Shown here: one piece after another, positions 33,123-41,333 of the stretch
Position numbering within the stretch: position 1 is the first letter of the stretch
Layout: every line of letters begins with the position of its first letter
From: Winogradskyella sp046545555
Lineage (GTDB): Bacteria > Bacteroidota > Bacteroidia > Flavobacteriales > Flavobacteriaceae
Length of the DNA: 64,000 nt
Direction of reading: 5' to 3'
Assembly: GCF_046545555.1 (NCBI RefSeq)
Contig: NZ_JBHZTH010000003.1
Location: 271,687-335,686 of the forward strand
The notes under the pieces: model-generated
The model's database searches: none
Told to the model about the DNA's origin: nothing
Seen by the model: the letters and a program-made list of their open reading frames with translations, nothing else
Translations under genes and position numbers: made by a program

Positions 33123-35828
33123 ATGGAATACCTAATAAAAGCTAGTGCAGTAATAGCACTTTTCTACTTGTGTTTCTACTTTTTTTTAAAGAAAGAGACA
33201 TTCTTTAATCACAATCGTTGGTTTTTATTAGCCGGAGTTGCAATCGCTTTAGTTTTGCCATATGCAGTGATACCAATTTATATAACAATAGAACCTATAA
33301 CAAACACAGAAACTGCATTTTCAATTGCAAAAAGTGTTCCTAGCAATTTTCAAAATATAAGTCCCAATAAAGCATTTGAATGGCAAACACTTTTACCTAT
33401 TTTATACATAATAGGACTTGCTATATTTTTAATTCAATTTTTATTACACTTTGGATCATTAATTTTATTGCTATTAAAAAATCCTAAGAATAAAGACGGC
33501 ATTTACACCTATGTTATTGTTGATAATACCATCTCACCTTTTTCATTTTTTAAATGGATTGTTTACAACCCTGAATCTTTCAATAACGAAGAATTAAAGT
33601 TAATGCTGACACATGAAAAAGTACATGCCAATCAACTTCATTCTATAGATATAATTTTGATACAATTAGCCTGTAGTTTTTTTTGGTTCAACCCACTAAT
33701 ATGGCTTTATCGAAAAGAAGTAAGACAAAATTTAGAATATATAGCAGATAATAAAACCCAAGAAAATTCAAACAGTGAAATAGAATACCAACGTTTACTA
33801 TTAAAAACTAGCGTTGCAAATCATAACGTTTCGCTTTCAAATAATTTTTATAATTCATCAATCAAAGAACGTATAGTTATGTTAAAAAAAACGAGATCAA
33901 AAACAAAAAATCAACTGAGATATTTACTCATTCTACCACTACTAGCTGGTTTATTAATGAGTATGAACATGGAAACCGTTTATGTAGAGACAGAACCAAA
34001 TATAAAATCATCAAATGAAATTGTAGAGTTTGTAGTACATAAGAGTACAAGTGATAGTGAATTAAAACAAATGTCTAATACTATAGAACAAAAAGGCAGT
34101 AGTTTATTTTTTAGTGATATTACAAGAAACAATAAAAATGAGATTACTAACATTACAGTAAAACTATCTGGCTCTACTTACAAAAGTAGCAGTGATACTG
34201 CTATTGATTCGTTTATAGTTTATAAAGAATTTTTTGAGAAAAACGGAAGTTTTGTTGGCCGTTATGGCAATGGTACTATTCACTTAGACACAGTTATTGG
34301 TGAACCTAGAAATAACCCGAGAATAAAACTATTTACTGATAGAGTAAATACTACATTGATTAGATATAATTTAACTGATAAAGTTGAAACAGATACAAAT
34401 TATATTGAAATTACTTTCAATAATAATATGACAGACCAACAATTAGACGACATTAAAAATGAACTAAAGTCTAATGGCATTATAATGACTATTAAAAAGA
34501 TAAGACGTAATTCTAAGGGCTTAATAAGCATTATTAATATAGATTTTAAAGCCAAAAATGGTTCTACTAATTATAAAGTAAAAGATGCGAATGGCATAAA
34601 TTCTTTTTACTTTAAGATGGATGACGAAAGTTTTGGTGTTGGAGCTGTTAAAAATGCAGAAAATGTAATTATCCAAACAATTGAAATAAATGATTTAAAT
34701 AAAACTTCTAAATCAAAATCATCAGCTAAGACTTTCATATTAAATACTGACAAGAATAATATAGAAATAATTGACTCATCTAAAGCAAAACTATATAATG
34801 ATCAACGCGATGTGGTAATTGGAAGGTTGAGAACAAAGCTAGCAAATAATGATACCATTTATTATACATCTATAGACTCTGCTGAAATAAAGAAATTGAC
34901 AAAGTTAAAGTCTCAAATTTTCTATGAAAGTGATACACCTGTTAAAATTATTACTTCTGGTGAACATGTTTTGACACAGCCATCTAAAGTAAAGTATTCT
35001 GGTTATTCATTTTATGATACTCAAAACTCAAAACCACTAATTATAATTGATGGTAAAGCCGTGAGTGAGGGATCTATGAAAAATATAAATCCAAATCAAA
35101 TTGAAAGCGTTAATGTCCTCAAAGGAAATTCTGCAACAGAAATTTATGGTGAAAAAGGAGAAAACGGTGTTATCGTAATTAAAAGTAAAGGTGATAACAC
35201 TTGGGTCGAAAAATCTAAAAATGATAAAGATGAACCTTTAAAAATTGGGAGAGTAGAAGTTACTAGCACCTTTCATGCTGATGAGGAAGATTTAAAACCC
35301 ATTATTATAGTTAATGGAAAAGTTATTAGTGAAAAAGAAATGAAAGCTTTAAACTCAAGTGATTTTGAAAAAATGGATGTTCTTAAAGGAAATGCTGCAA
35401 CTAAACTTTACGGTGATAAAGGTAAAAATGGAGTTATTGTAATTAAAAGTAAAGACAAAAACATTTGGGTTACGGATACTAAGAAAAAAGATGATAGTCC
35501 TTACCGTGTAGAGGTTACAAGCACGTCTTACAGAGACGATGACAATCCAATCAAAAATGGAACTTTAGCATATATTACTAAATATACACCAGATAAAGTC
35601 TTAGAAGACCATAAAAGAAACCTCAAAAACTTTGGGATAACTGTAAAATACTCGAAATTAAAACGTAATAAAGCTGGTGAAATCACAAGTATAAAAATTA
35701 GTCTTAAAAATGAAAAAGGTGCAACTGGCAGTGCAACTTGGAAAGTTGATGACGGTATACCTGGCATTGAATTTGGTGAAACAGAAGGCTCATTAATTGC
35801 CAGAACTAGTGATATGAACAAAGAATAA
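33123..35828 (+). CDS. M56 BlaR1-like sensor protease with TonB-plug-like repeats
   Basis: 901 residues. Three membrane segments lie in the first 120 residues; the M56 zinc motif is HEKVH at 164-168, followed by further membrane segments to about 285. In place of a penicillin-binding sensor domain it has a long periplasmic region: three copies of a 60-70-residue unit (about 305-360, 435-500, 818-880; each has a KSNGI/KNFGI...ITxIxIxxK pattern) and two plug-like units (637-688 and 725-777) with DGKAVSEGSM and ATEIYGEKGENGVIVIKSKG. Plug units imply contact with outer-membrane proteins or sensing of TonB-dependent transport. Co-transcribed with the repressor. Confidence 0.88.
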   Translation: MEYLIKASAVIALFYLCFYFFLKKETFFNHNRWFLLAGVAIALVLPYAVIPIYITIEPITNTETAFSIAKSVPSNFQNISPNKAFEWQTLLPILYIIGLAIFLIQFLLHFGSLILLLLKNPKNKDGIYTYVIVDNTISPFSFFKWIVYNPESFNNEELKLMLTHEKVHANQLHSIDIILIQLACSFFWFNPLIWLYRKEVRQNLEYIADNKTQENSNSEIEYQRLLLKTSVANHNVSLSNNFYNSSIKERIVMLKKTRSKTKNQLRYLLILPLLAGLLMSMNMETVYVETEPNIKSSNEIVEFVVHKSTSDSELKQMSNTIEQKGSSLFFSDITRNNKNEITNITVKLSGSTYKSSSDTAIDSFIVYKEFFEKNGSFVGRYGNGTIHLDTVIGEPRNNPRIKLFTDRVNTTLIRYNLTDKVETDTNYIEITFNNNMTDQQLDDIKNELKSNGIIMTIKKIRRNSKGLISIINIDFKAKNGSTNYKVKDANGINSFYFKMDDESFGVGAVKNAENVIIQTIEINDLNKTSKSKSSAKTFILNTDKNNIEIIDSSKAKLYNDQRDVVIGRLRTKLANNDTIYYTSIDSAEIKKLTKLKSQIFYESDTPVKIITSGEHVLTQPSKVKYSGYSFYDTQNSKPLIIIDGKAVSEGSMKNINPNQIESVNVLKGNSATEIYGEKGENGVIVIKSKGDNTWVEKSKNDKDEPLKIGRVEVTSTFHADEEDLKPIIIVNGKVISEKEMKALNSSDFEKMDVLKGNAATKLYGDKGKNGVIVIKSKDKNIWVTDTKKKDDSPYRVEVTSTSYRDDDNPIKNGTLAYITKYTPDKVLEDHKRNLKNFGITVKYSKLKRNKAGEITSIKISLKNEKGATGSATWKVDDGIPGIEFGETEGSLIARTSDMNKE

Positions 35829-35850
35829 AATTCAATATTATAATGTCTTA

Positions 35851-35880
35851 AAAAGCCAAACTTTAAAAAGTTTGGCTTTT
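35851..35880. terminator. Terminator after the BlaR1-like gene
   Basis: AAAAGCCAAACTTT pairs with AAAGTTTGGCTTTT; also usable by the convergent endonuclease gene. Confidence 0.75.
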
Positions 35881-35902
35881 TAGATATTCTATATAACGTA
35901 CG

Positions 35903-37861
35903 CTATTCAATAATAATTTTTCTAATAATCGAACGATTATCACTTTTCAATTTTAAAAGATATAAGCCTGAAGCTAAATCTAAGTCTATGTAATCTTCTA
36001 TTGCATTATAATGCCTTAGTAATTTACCTTCAATAGAAAAGACTTCAATATCTATTTTGGATTGCAGACCAGAAAAATATACTCTTCCGTTAGTTGGATT
36101 AGGATACATATTAATTTCAGAAAACTCGTCTTCACTTATATTTAGTGATTGCGCCCATAAATCACCAACATTATTTCCCCATATATATTCTACTAAAAGG
36201 GGTTGATCTATAAATGGGTTTCTATTAAATTGCCATGTGTAAACAACATTATTCCTATTCATTTCAAAATCATCTGGCGGATCGTTTCTATGCCAATCTA
36301 ATAACGTTGCCAAATCACCTAACTGACCAACTGTGCTTGGGAAACCATTAACAATTTCTAATCCATTGTATCTTATTTCCATATATAAGACACTGCGCGC
36401 TACATCACCTCTAAAACTGCCAAAGGTTCCTGTTGGGCCAATGTATTGCCCATAATGCTGATTACCTCTAGAGCTATTCTCAGAAGCATCTGCCGCTCTT
36501 AGAGCATGTGCATCTGAGTTACCGTGTCTCAAAGAATCTGCTTTAGTTGTCCAGAAAACGTCAATCCCATCAGCAACTTCATCTTCTTCTATATCATTAA
36601 AACCACCTCGAGATCGCGGATAGGTATGCTCTCTATTCCATTTTCCAGCATTACTACTACTTGTTTGTAAATCTAATTTAGCTCTACCTTCTTCAGAATA
36701 CACCAACCATACTTGATTACTATTTTCAGGATTTTGATCTGCCTCCTTAATTATATCTATAACATCAGCATAAGTTTGAGCTCTAACAATAGTAGGGTCA
36801 GCAATTATATCTTGTAAAGCTTGTCTTAATGACATATCTGCCAATCCGTCTAAACTATCATAATAACCATTTGGTTGTGTGCTTTGAACTATACCAGTTG
36901 TTGGATTAAACGGCGTTCCCCAAGGTGCTATCGAAAAGTCATTATCCACTACCCTGACCTCAACAAAACTATTTGAAGCAACTACAGGTTCTACCAAATC
37001 TAAAAATCTAATTAATAGTACTTCGTCACCTTCATCACTAGTATCATCAAACAAATTTATAGTTGTGCTTATAGTATTACTTCCGCTAGGAATTGTGAGA
37101 TTTACACTTCCTGTATAATCTGAAGTATTAAAGCCAAAATTATTTAAGCTAATTGTAAAGTCTATATCTGCAGAGGCTACACTTTCTGAAGTAAAGGTAA
37201 TATCAAAGGTTTCACCTTCATTATATTGGTCTTGATCTACAGATATCTCAATTGGGTTTATAGGAATCCCAGAACCATCATTCTCGCGTCTTGGTGTTGG
37301 TGTAACAGCAGAAAATGATTCTACACCCATGCCGTCTACAAAACGCTGTATAGATTTAGGATTTGCGTTAGTACCATTATCATTATACTGAATAGTTTCA
37401 CCCATTAAGGCTAACAAGTTTACATCATCAGAATCGTTTGTATCGTAAACCAAGGCATCAATTAAATTAGTTTGTGTAGCTAAAGTTCCTTCCGGAAAAT
37501 CATTAACTGAAGCTTGATATATACCTACAGCATCCGCTCCATTCTGAATAATATTTTCAGAAACTAATAGTTGAGGAAATGGAGATACACCAGAACTTCC
37601 AATTAATAACAAGCCATTATTATCTGTTTCAAATCCATCTAAATCGATAACTAAGTAGCTAGAATCTGCTCCACTTGAAGATCCATTAAAAAATACTAAA
37701 ATATAGCCATCAGTAGAAAAATTAGGTGTTTGCGATTTTAATTCTACAAACTCCGCTGTATCTGTACTTGGTGTATCAGGATCAATCTCATTAATAATTA
37801 ATACTTGAGACCATGCCATTCCGGATAAAAGCAATGCTGTTAAAAGTAAAATTCTTTTCAT
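35903..37861 (-). CDS. Secreted endonuclease I with T9SS sorting domain
   Basis: 652 residues. Signal peptide 1-18 (ends GMAWS), an N-terminal region resembling the extracellular lamin-tail-like module (21-190; LIINEIDPDTPSTDTAEFVE), a Calx-beta-like stretch (200-305; YNEGETFDITFTSESV, DEGDEVLLIRFLD), then the endonuclease I core (about 310-560) with its WNREHTYPRS motif at 408-417 (catalytic His412) and HGNSDAHALRAADASENSSR. Residues 575-652 are a type IX secretion sorting domain (EINMYPNPTNGRVYFSG to the end). It should be exported and surface-attached or released, degrading extracellular DNA or RNA for nutrients. Isolated gene. Confidence 0.9.
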   Translation of the reverse strand: MKRILLLTALLLSGMAWSQVLIINEIDPDTPSTDTAEFVELKSQTPNFSTDGYILVFFNGSSSGADSSYLVIDLDGFETDNNGLLLIGSSGVSPFPQLLVSENIIQNGADAVGIYQASVNDFPEGTLATQTNLIDALVYDTNDSDDVNLLALMGETIQYNDNGTNANPKSIQRFVDGMGVESFSAVTPTPRRENDGSGIPINPIEISVDQDQYNEGETFDITFTSESVASADIDFTISLNNFGFNTSDYTGSVNLTIPSGSNTISTTINLFDDTSDEGDEVLLIRFLDLVEPVVASNSFVEVRVVDNDFSIAPWGTPFNPTTGIVQSTQPNGYYDSLDGLADMSLRQALQDIIADPTIVRAQTYADVIDIIKEADQNPENSNQVWLVYSEEGRAKLDLQTSSSNAGKWNREHTYPRSRGGFNDIEEDEVADGIDVFWTTKADSLRHGNSDAHALRAADASENSSRGNQHYGQYIGPTGTFGSFRGDVARSVLYMEIRYNGLEIVNGFPSTVGQLGDLATLLDWHRNDPPDDFEMNRNNVVYTWQFNRNPFIDQPLLVEYIWGNNVGDLWAQSLNISEDEFSEINMYPNPTNGRVYFSGLQSKIDIEVFSIEGKLLRHYNAIEDYIDLDLASGLYLLKLKSDNRSIIRKIIIE

Positions 37862-37875
37862 ATTAAATATTTTTC

Positions 37876-37883
37876 CAAAGATA
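37876..37883 (-). promoter_or_regulatory. -7 box of the endonuclease gene
   Basis: Minus strand TATCTTTG fits TAnnTTTG, 15 bases before the ATG. The gap from here to 38291 is otherwise AT-rich with no gene; ATTTTTTG/CAAAAAAT (37924-37942) is the only dyad. Confidence 0.4.
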
Positions 37884-38291
37884 AACTTAATATGTTGCCT
37901 TAATGTTAAATGAGAAAATAGTCATTTTTTGATACAAAAAATATCTCAAAATTAATATGATAATTATCAGCAATACAAGTTCCTCTATAAGATGAAATGA
38001 CCAAATACTGGTATTTTAATAACAAAATGTGCCTACGTTTTTAAAAAAGAGATAAAACACCCCCTTCAAACCTATAAAATTAAAATCATATCACTTATTT
38101 TAGTTATAAAATGAAACTTCAATAAAGATAAGTCACATTTTTTTATAACCATTTCTATTTTTTTACTTATAAATATAAATTCAATTTCATCGATTTATTC
38201 AAAAACATTTGGTAGATGCTTTGTTCTCTATATATATTGAAAACTCAATCAAGAAAACGTATTAAATTATTAACCTCTAAACCAAAAAATT

Positions 38292-38342
38292 ATGATGACA
38301 TTAGCAAAATTGATTATTGATATTATTTTTTCAATATTCTAA
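38292..38342 (+). CDS. 16-residue hydrophobic ORF
   Basis: Reads MMTLAKLIIDIIFSIF then TAA. It could be a tiny membrane peptide or chance. Reasons to list it: a near-consensus promoter lies upstream (TTTG at 38208, 21-base spacer, TATATTG at 38233), and a perfect terminator begins 22 bases after the stop, giving a plausible transcript of about 160 bases. The peptide is almost entirely hydrophobic with one Lys and one Asp. No obvious ribosome-binding site, as is normal for this phylum. Confidence 0.3.
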   Translation: MMTLAKLIIDIIFSIF

Positions 38343-38364
38343 ATTAAATTAAACAACCAATCCC

Positions 38365-38404
38365 AATAGTAAAACTATCTTCTAGAATTAGTTTTACTAT
38401 TTTT
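38365..38404 (+). terminator. Intrinsic terminator
   Basis: Perfect 13-bp stem AATAGTAAAACTA / TAGTTTTACTATT, 11-base loop, T-run. It ends a short transcript upstream of the 50-residue gene and has no larger gene in front of it. Confidence 0.8.
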
Positions 38405-38432
38405 GTTTATAATCAATTCTAGGTTCAACATA

Positions 38433-38585
38433 ATGAATAAGGCGATATTTAAAGTTTTAGCTAAACTTAATAAAGCGATATTACCATCATACACAAAAAG
38501 ACAATTAGACCTAAGTAAGGCTTCTAAGTTTCAACTTGCAGTAATCGGTTGGCGTGTTTATATAACTAAAAATGCTCTGGAGTAA
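38433..38585 (+). CDS. Conserved small protein of Flavobacteriaceae, 50 residues
   Basis: I start at 38433 (MNKAIFKVLAKLNKAILPSY); the longer frame adds ten residues with no support. The protein is basic and helical, with an AxxLNKxxLPSYTKRxLDLxKASKFQ pattern and WRVYITKNALE end. I recall near-identical 45-50-residue proteins throughout Flavobacteriaceae, sometimes labelled SsrA-binding protein in automatic annotation; that label is not supported by this sequence, which is far too short for SmpB. Function unknown. A terminator overlaps its stop codon. Confidence 0.68.
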   Translation: MNKAIFKVLAKLNKAILPSYTKRQLDLSKASKFQLAVIGWRVYITKNALE

Positions 38586-38614
38586 ATAAGACTACCACCA
38601 GGTAGTCTTATTTT
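38584..38614 (+). terminator. Intrinsic terminator of the 50-residue gene
   Basis: AAATAAGACTACC / GGTAGTCTTATTT, 13 bp, ACCA loop, T tail; the stem starts inside the stop codon. The opposite-strand tRNA-Arg ends 19 bases beyond. Confidence 0.85.
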
Positions 38615-38632
38615 AGTTATTATCAATTCTAG

Positions 38633-38706
38633 TGACCTCGACAGGATTCAAACCTGTAACCTCTTGAGCCGTAATCAAGTGCGCTATTCAGTTGCGCCAC
38701 GAGGCC
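38633..38706 (-). tRNA. tRNA-Arg(ACG)
   Basis: 74 bases. Acceptor stem GGCCTCG / CGAGGTC with A discriminator; anticodon stem CTTGA / TCAAG with loop TTACGGC, so anticodon ACG, the usual arginine CGN reader after A34-to-inosine editing. The T arm loop contains the expected TTTGAAT (GTTTGAATC). CCA is not encoded. Confidence 0.95.
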
Positions 38707-38722
38707 TTTTTTTAAGTGGGTG

Positions 38723-38755
38723 CAAATATAAGACATTTATTAAAAAACAACCAAA
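38723..38755 (-). promoter_or_regulatory. Promoter of tRNA-Arg
   Basis: Minus strand TTTG (38755-38752), 21-base spacer, TATATTTG (38730-38723): full match to the flavobacterial consensus. Confidence 0.65.
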
Positions 38756-38792
38756 CTATTTATTTCAAAATTGTAATTGTTATTTTTGAATT

Positions 38793-39428
38793 ATGATTTC
38801 TAAAGAATTACTTCAACCTTTTAATTATGTATTCGATTCCGAAATTATTGATTCTATTTGTAAAACCGCGTTTCTCAAAACTTTTAAAAGGCACGATATC
38901 ATTATAGATATTGCACAAGACCTAAATTTTATACCACTTTTAATTAATGGAAATATTAAAGTTTTACGAGAAGATGATAGTGGCAGCGACCTTCTCTTAT
39001 ATGTTTTAGAATCTGGTGATACTTGTGCCATGTCATTAACATGTTGTATGGCAAAGTCAGTTAGTAAAATAAGAGCTATTGCAGAAGTCGATGTACAAGT
39101 AATAATGATACCTATTGCAAATATGAAACTCTGGTTTCATAGCAATGAAAGTTGGAGAAATTTTATTTTACAAAGTTATCAAATTCGTTTTGATGAAATG
39201 CTAGAGACCATAGATACGCTAGCTTTTATGAAAATGGATCAGCGTTTATTTAAATATTTAACTGATCATGTTAAATTAACCGCTTCTACAACTTTAGAAA
39301 TAACTCACCAAGCAATAGCTGAAGATTTACATACCTCTAGAGTAGTCATCTCAAGGCTTTTAAAACAATTAGAAAACGAAAAGAAAATTAAACTCGGCAG
39401 GAATAAGATTATTGTTTTAGTGTTTTAG
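38793..39428 (+). CDS. Crp/Fnr-family regulator, probably sulfur-responsive
   Basis: 211 residues: cyclic-nucleotide-binding-like N-terminal domain (1-120), dimer helix, and C-terminal winged HTH (about 165-205; HQAIAEDLHTSRVVISRLLK). It lacks the PBR cAMP motif, so cAMP binding is unlikely. Instead it has three Cys in or near the effector domain: Cys78, Cys84 and Cys85 (GDTCAMSLTCCM). Being directly upstream of a thiosulfate/persulfide module, it may sense sulfane sulfur. An exact -7 box (TATTTTTG at 38781) lies only five bases before the ATG, so the mRNA may be leaderless. Confidence 0.88.
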   Translation: MISKELLQPFNYVFDSEIIDSICKTAFLKTFKRHDIIIDIAQDLNFIPLLINGNIKVLREDDSGSDLLLYVLESGDTCAMSLTCCMAKSVSKIRAIAEVDVQVIMIPIANMKLWFHSNESWRNFILQSYQIRFDEMLETIDTLAFMKMDQRLFKYLTDHVKLTASTTLEITHQAIAEDLHTSRVVISRLLKQLENEKKIKLGRNKIIVLVF

Positions 39429-39432
39429 TAAC

Positions 39433-39470
39433 TTTTGTCACACAAAATGTTTTGTATAATTCTATTTTTG
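39433..39470 (+). promoter_or_regulatory. Candidate Crp-type site and promoter of the yeeE operon
   Basis: TTTTGTCACACAAAA (39433-39447) contains the half-site TTGTCACA; its TCACA starts 25 bases before an exact -7 box TATTTTTG (39463-39470). The same half-site occurs at 26 bases before the -7 of the 41334 gene. Site starts five bases after the regulator's stop codon. Confidence 0.5.
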
Positions 39471-39485
39471 TACCAAATTAAATCT

Positions 39486-40043
39486 ATGGAATACTTATTA
39501 CAACCTTGGCCATGGTATGTTTCCGGACCATGTATCGCTTTAATTATGTTTCTCCTACTCTATTCAGGAAAAACATTTGGCATGTCTTCTAATCTTAGAA
39601 CTTTATGTGCAATCGGAGGAGCTGGTAAAAAAGTTGAATTTTTTAAGTTTGATTGGAAAAGTCAACGTTGGAACCTCATCGTTGTCTTTGGTGCTATCAT
39701 TGGAGGATTTATAGCACATAACTATCTTTCAAATTCTATTAAAATAGATTTAAGCGAAGCAACAATACAAGATTTAACAACTTATGGCTTTACTGATATA
39801 GGCAATAGCTTATTACCGCACGAACTATTTAGTTGGGAGGCAGCTTTTAGCTTTAAAGGAATTGCTATTTTACTTATTGGCGGTTTTTTAGTTGGTTTTG
39901 GTACACGTTATGCAGGCGGTTGCACGTCTGGGCACGCCATTACTGGTTTAAGTAGTTTACAAATTCCTTCTCTAATTGCTGTTATAGGGTTTTTTATCGG
40001 AGGTTTAATAATGATTCACTTAATATATCCAATACTTTTTTAA
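39486..40043 (+). CDS. YeeE/YedE-family thiosulfate transporter, first half
   Basis: 186 residues from the ATG at 39486 (MEYLLQPWPWYVSGPC), the typical family start; the frame is open further upstream but overlaps the promoter. About five membrane helices. The conserved Cys motif is GTRYAGGCTSGHAITG near residue 150, the intramembrane Cys proposed to relay thiosulfate in TsuA. Bacteroidota encode the transporter as two adjacent half-proteins, and the second follows one base later. Confidence 0.88.
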   Translation: MEYLLQPWPWYVSGPCIALIMFLLLYSGKTFGMSSNLRTLCAIGGAGKKVEFFKFDWKSQRWNLIVVFGAIIGGFIAHNYLSNSIKIDLSEATIQDLTTYGFTDIGNSLLPHELFSWEAAFSFKGIAILLIGGFLVGFGTRYAGGCTSGHAITGLSSLQIPSLIAVIGFFIGGLIMIHLIYPILF

Positions 40044-40044
40044 T

Positions 40045-40461
40045 ATGGCAAAATATATAAAGTTCTTATTGATTGGTATATTCTTCGGAATAGTACTAGT
40101 AAAGTCTGAAGCAGTATCGTGGTATCGTATTTTCGAAATGTTTAAATTTCAGTCGTTTCATATGTACGGAATCATTGGCACCGCTGTTATGACAGGAATT
40201 ATTCTATTACTAATTTCAAAACAATTAAAAGTTAAAACACTTCAAGGAAATAATATAAAAGTACCTTTAAAAGAAAAAGGCTTTAAAAGATATCTTATTG
40301 GTGGATCAATATTTGGTTTAGGATGGGCACTTTGTGGTGCTTGCCCAGGTCCAATGTATATCTTAATCGGTACTGGCGCATTTACAATCATAATAGTTAT
40401 TGCCGCTGCATTATTAGGCACATATACTTATGGTATTTTAAAAGACAAACTACCTCATTAG
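40045..40461 (+). CDS. YeeE/YedE-family thiosulfate transporter, second half (DUF6691-like)
   Basis: 138 residues, about four membrane helices. Carries its own conserved Cys motif GWALCGACPGPMYILIGTG, mirroring the first half. It starts one base after the first half, and its stop abuts the TauE/SafE gene, so the three are one operon. Together the halves should form a complete pore for thiosulfate or related sulfane sulfur entry. Confidence 0.87.
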   Translation: MAKYIKFLLIGIFFGIVLVKSEAVSWYRIFEMFKFQSFHMYGIIGTAVMTGIILLLISKQLKVKTLQGNNIKVPLKEKGFKRYLIGGSIFGLGWALCGACPGPMYILIGTGAFTIIIVIAAALLGTYTYGILKDKLPH

Positions 40462-41265
40462 ATGGAAGCAGTTGAGATTATAGGCTATTTTGGTGCACTA
40501 GTTGTTGGACTAGTTCTTGGTTTAATAGGAGGTGGAGGCTCTATACTAACTGTTCCTATTTTAGTGTACTTTCTAGGGTTTAACCCTATAGTGGCCACAG
40601 CCTACTCTTTATTTGTGGTAGGTAGCACAGCTTTAGTTGGAACGCTTAAAAATATTAGACAAAAGAAAATAGATTTTAAAACCGCGTTAGTCTTTGCCAT
40701 ACCCTCTATCATAACAGTATTTATGGTTCGAAGCTTGGTTATCCCAAATCTTCCGGAAGTAATCTTTACATTGGGTAGTTTTCAGTTGACAAACTCGCTT
40801 TTTATAATGCTTTTATTCGCATTAATTATGTTCTTAGCTGGTTGGTCCATGATTAAATCTAGAGAAATACCTGAAGATGATAGTATTAAAAAATTTGATG
40901 TCAATTACTATTTTGCAATTGGTTCTCAGGCAATTGGAATTGGTGTTTTAGCTGGTCTTGTTGGTGCTGGAGGTGGGTTTCTAATTGTACCTGCTTTAGT
41001 TTTATTAGTTAAGTTACCAATTAAAAAGGCAATTAGCACATCACTATTTATTATAGCCATTCAGTCATTAGTAGGATTCTTAGGCGATTTAAAAACCCTG
41101 ACAATAGATTGGAAATTTCTAATAACATTTACATTAATTTCTATAATCGGCATTTTTATAGGACTAGCTCTGTCAAAAAAAATAAGCCCTAAACGTTTAA
41201 AAAAAGGGTTTGGCTATTTTACTATTGTAATGGCTACATATATATTATATAAAGAACTGTTTTAA
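40462..41265 (+). CDS. TauE/SafE-family membrane protein
   Basis: 267 residues, about eight membrane helices. The two pseudo-symmetric halves begin with the family motifs GLVLGLIGGGGSILTVPILV and GVLAGLVGAGGGFLIVPALV. TauE/SafE proteins move sulfite or organosulfonates, generally outward. With thiosulfate entry on one side and persulfide oxidation on the other, export of the sulfite product is a natural role. No spacing to the preceding gene. Confidence 0.88.
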   Translation: MEAVEIIGYFGALVVGLVLGLIGGGGSILTVPILVYFLGFNPIVATAYSLFVVGSTALVGTLKNIRQKKIDFKTALVFAIPSIITVFMVRSLVIPNLPEVIFTLGSFQLTNSLFIMLLFALIMFLAGWSMIKSREIPEDDSIKKFDVNYYFAIGSQAIGIGVLAGLVGAGGGFLIVPALVLLVKLPIKKAISTSLFIIAIQSLVGFLGDLKTLTIDWKFLITFTLISIIGIFIGLALSKKISPKRLKKGFGYFTIVMATYILYKELF

Positions 41266-41268
41266 ACT

Positions 41269-41314
41269 TTGTGATAATTGTCACAATTCAAAAAAATGAA
41301 GTTTCGTAAATTTG
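41269..41314 (+). promoter_or_regulatory. CRP-like palindrome and promoter of the MBL-rhodanese gene
   Basis: TTGTGA-TAATTG-TCACAA (41269-41286) is a perfect dyad identical to the enteric CRP core (TGTGA-N6-TCACA). An exact -7 box TAAATTTG (41307-41314) follows; the dyad centre is near -42 to the expected start site, the class II activator position. The likely binder is the Crp/Fnr protein at 38793. Confidence 0.6.
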
Positions 41315-41333
41315 CACTATAAATAAGTTAAAA

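Noticed and set aside
33123..35828. Beta-lactam resistance operon
   Set aside because: No penicillin-binding sensor domain and no beta-lactamase gene nearby; the sensor has plug-like repeats instead.
38433..38585. SsrA-binding protein (SmpB) label for the 50-residue protein
   Set aside because: SmpB is about 150 residues with an OB fold; only this short helical protein is present.
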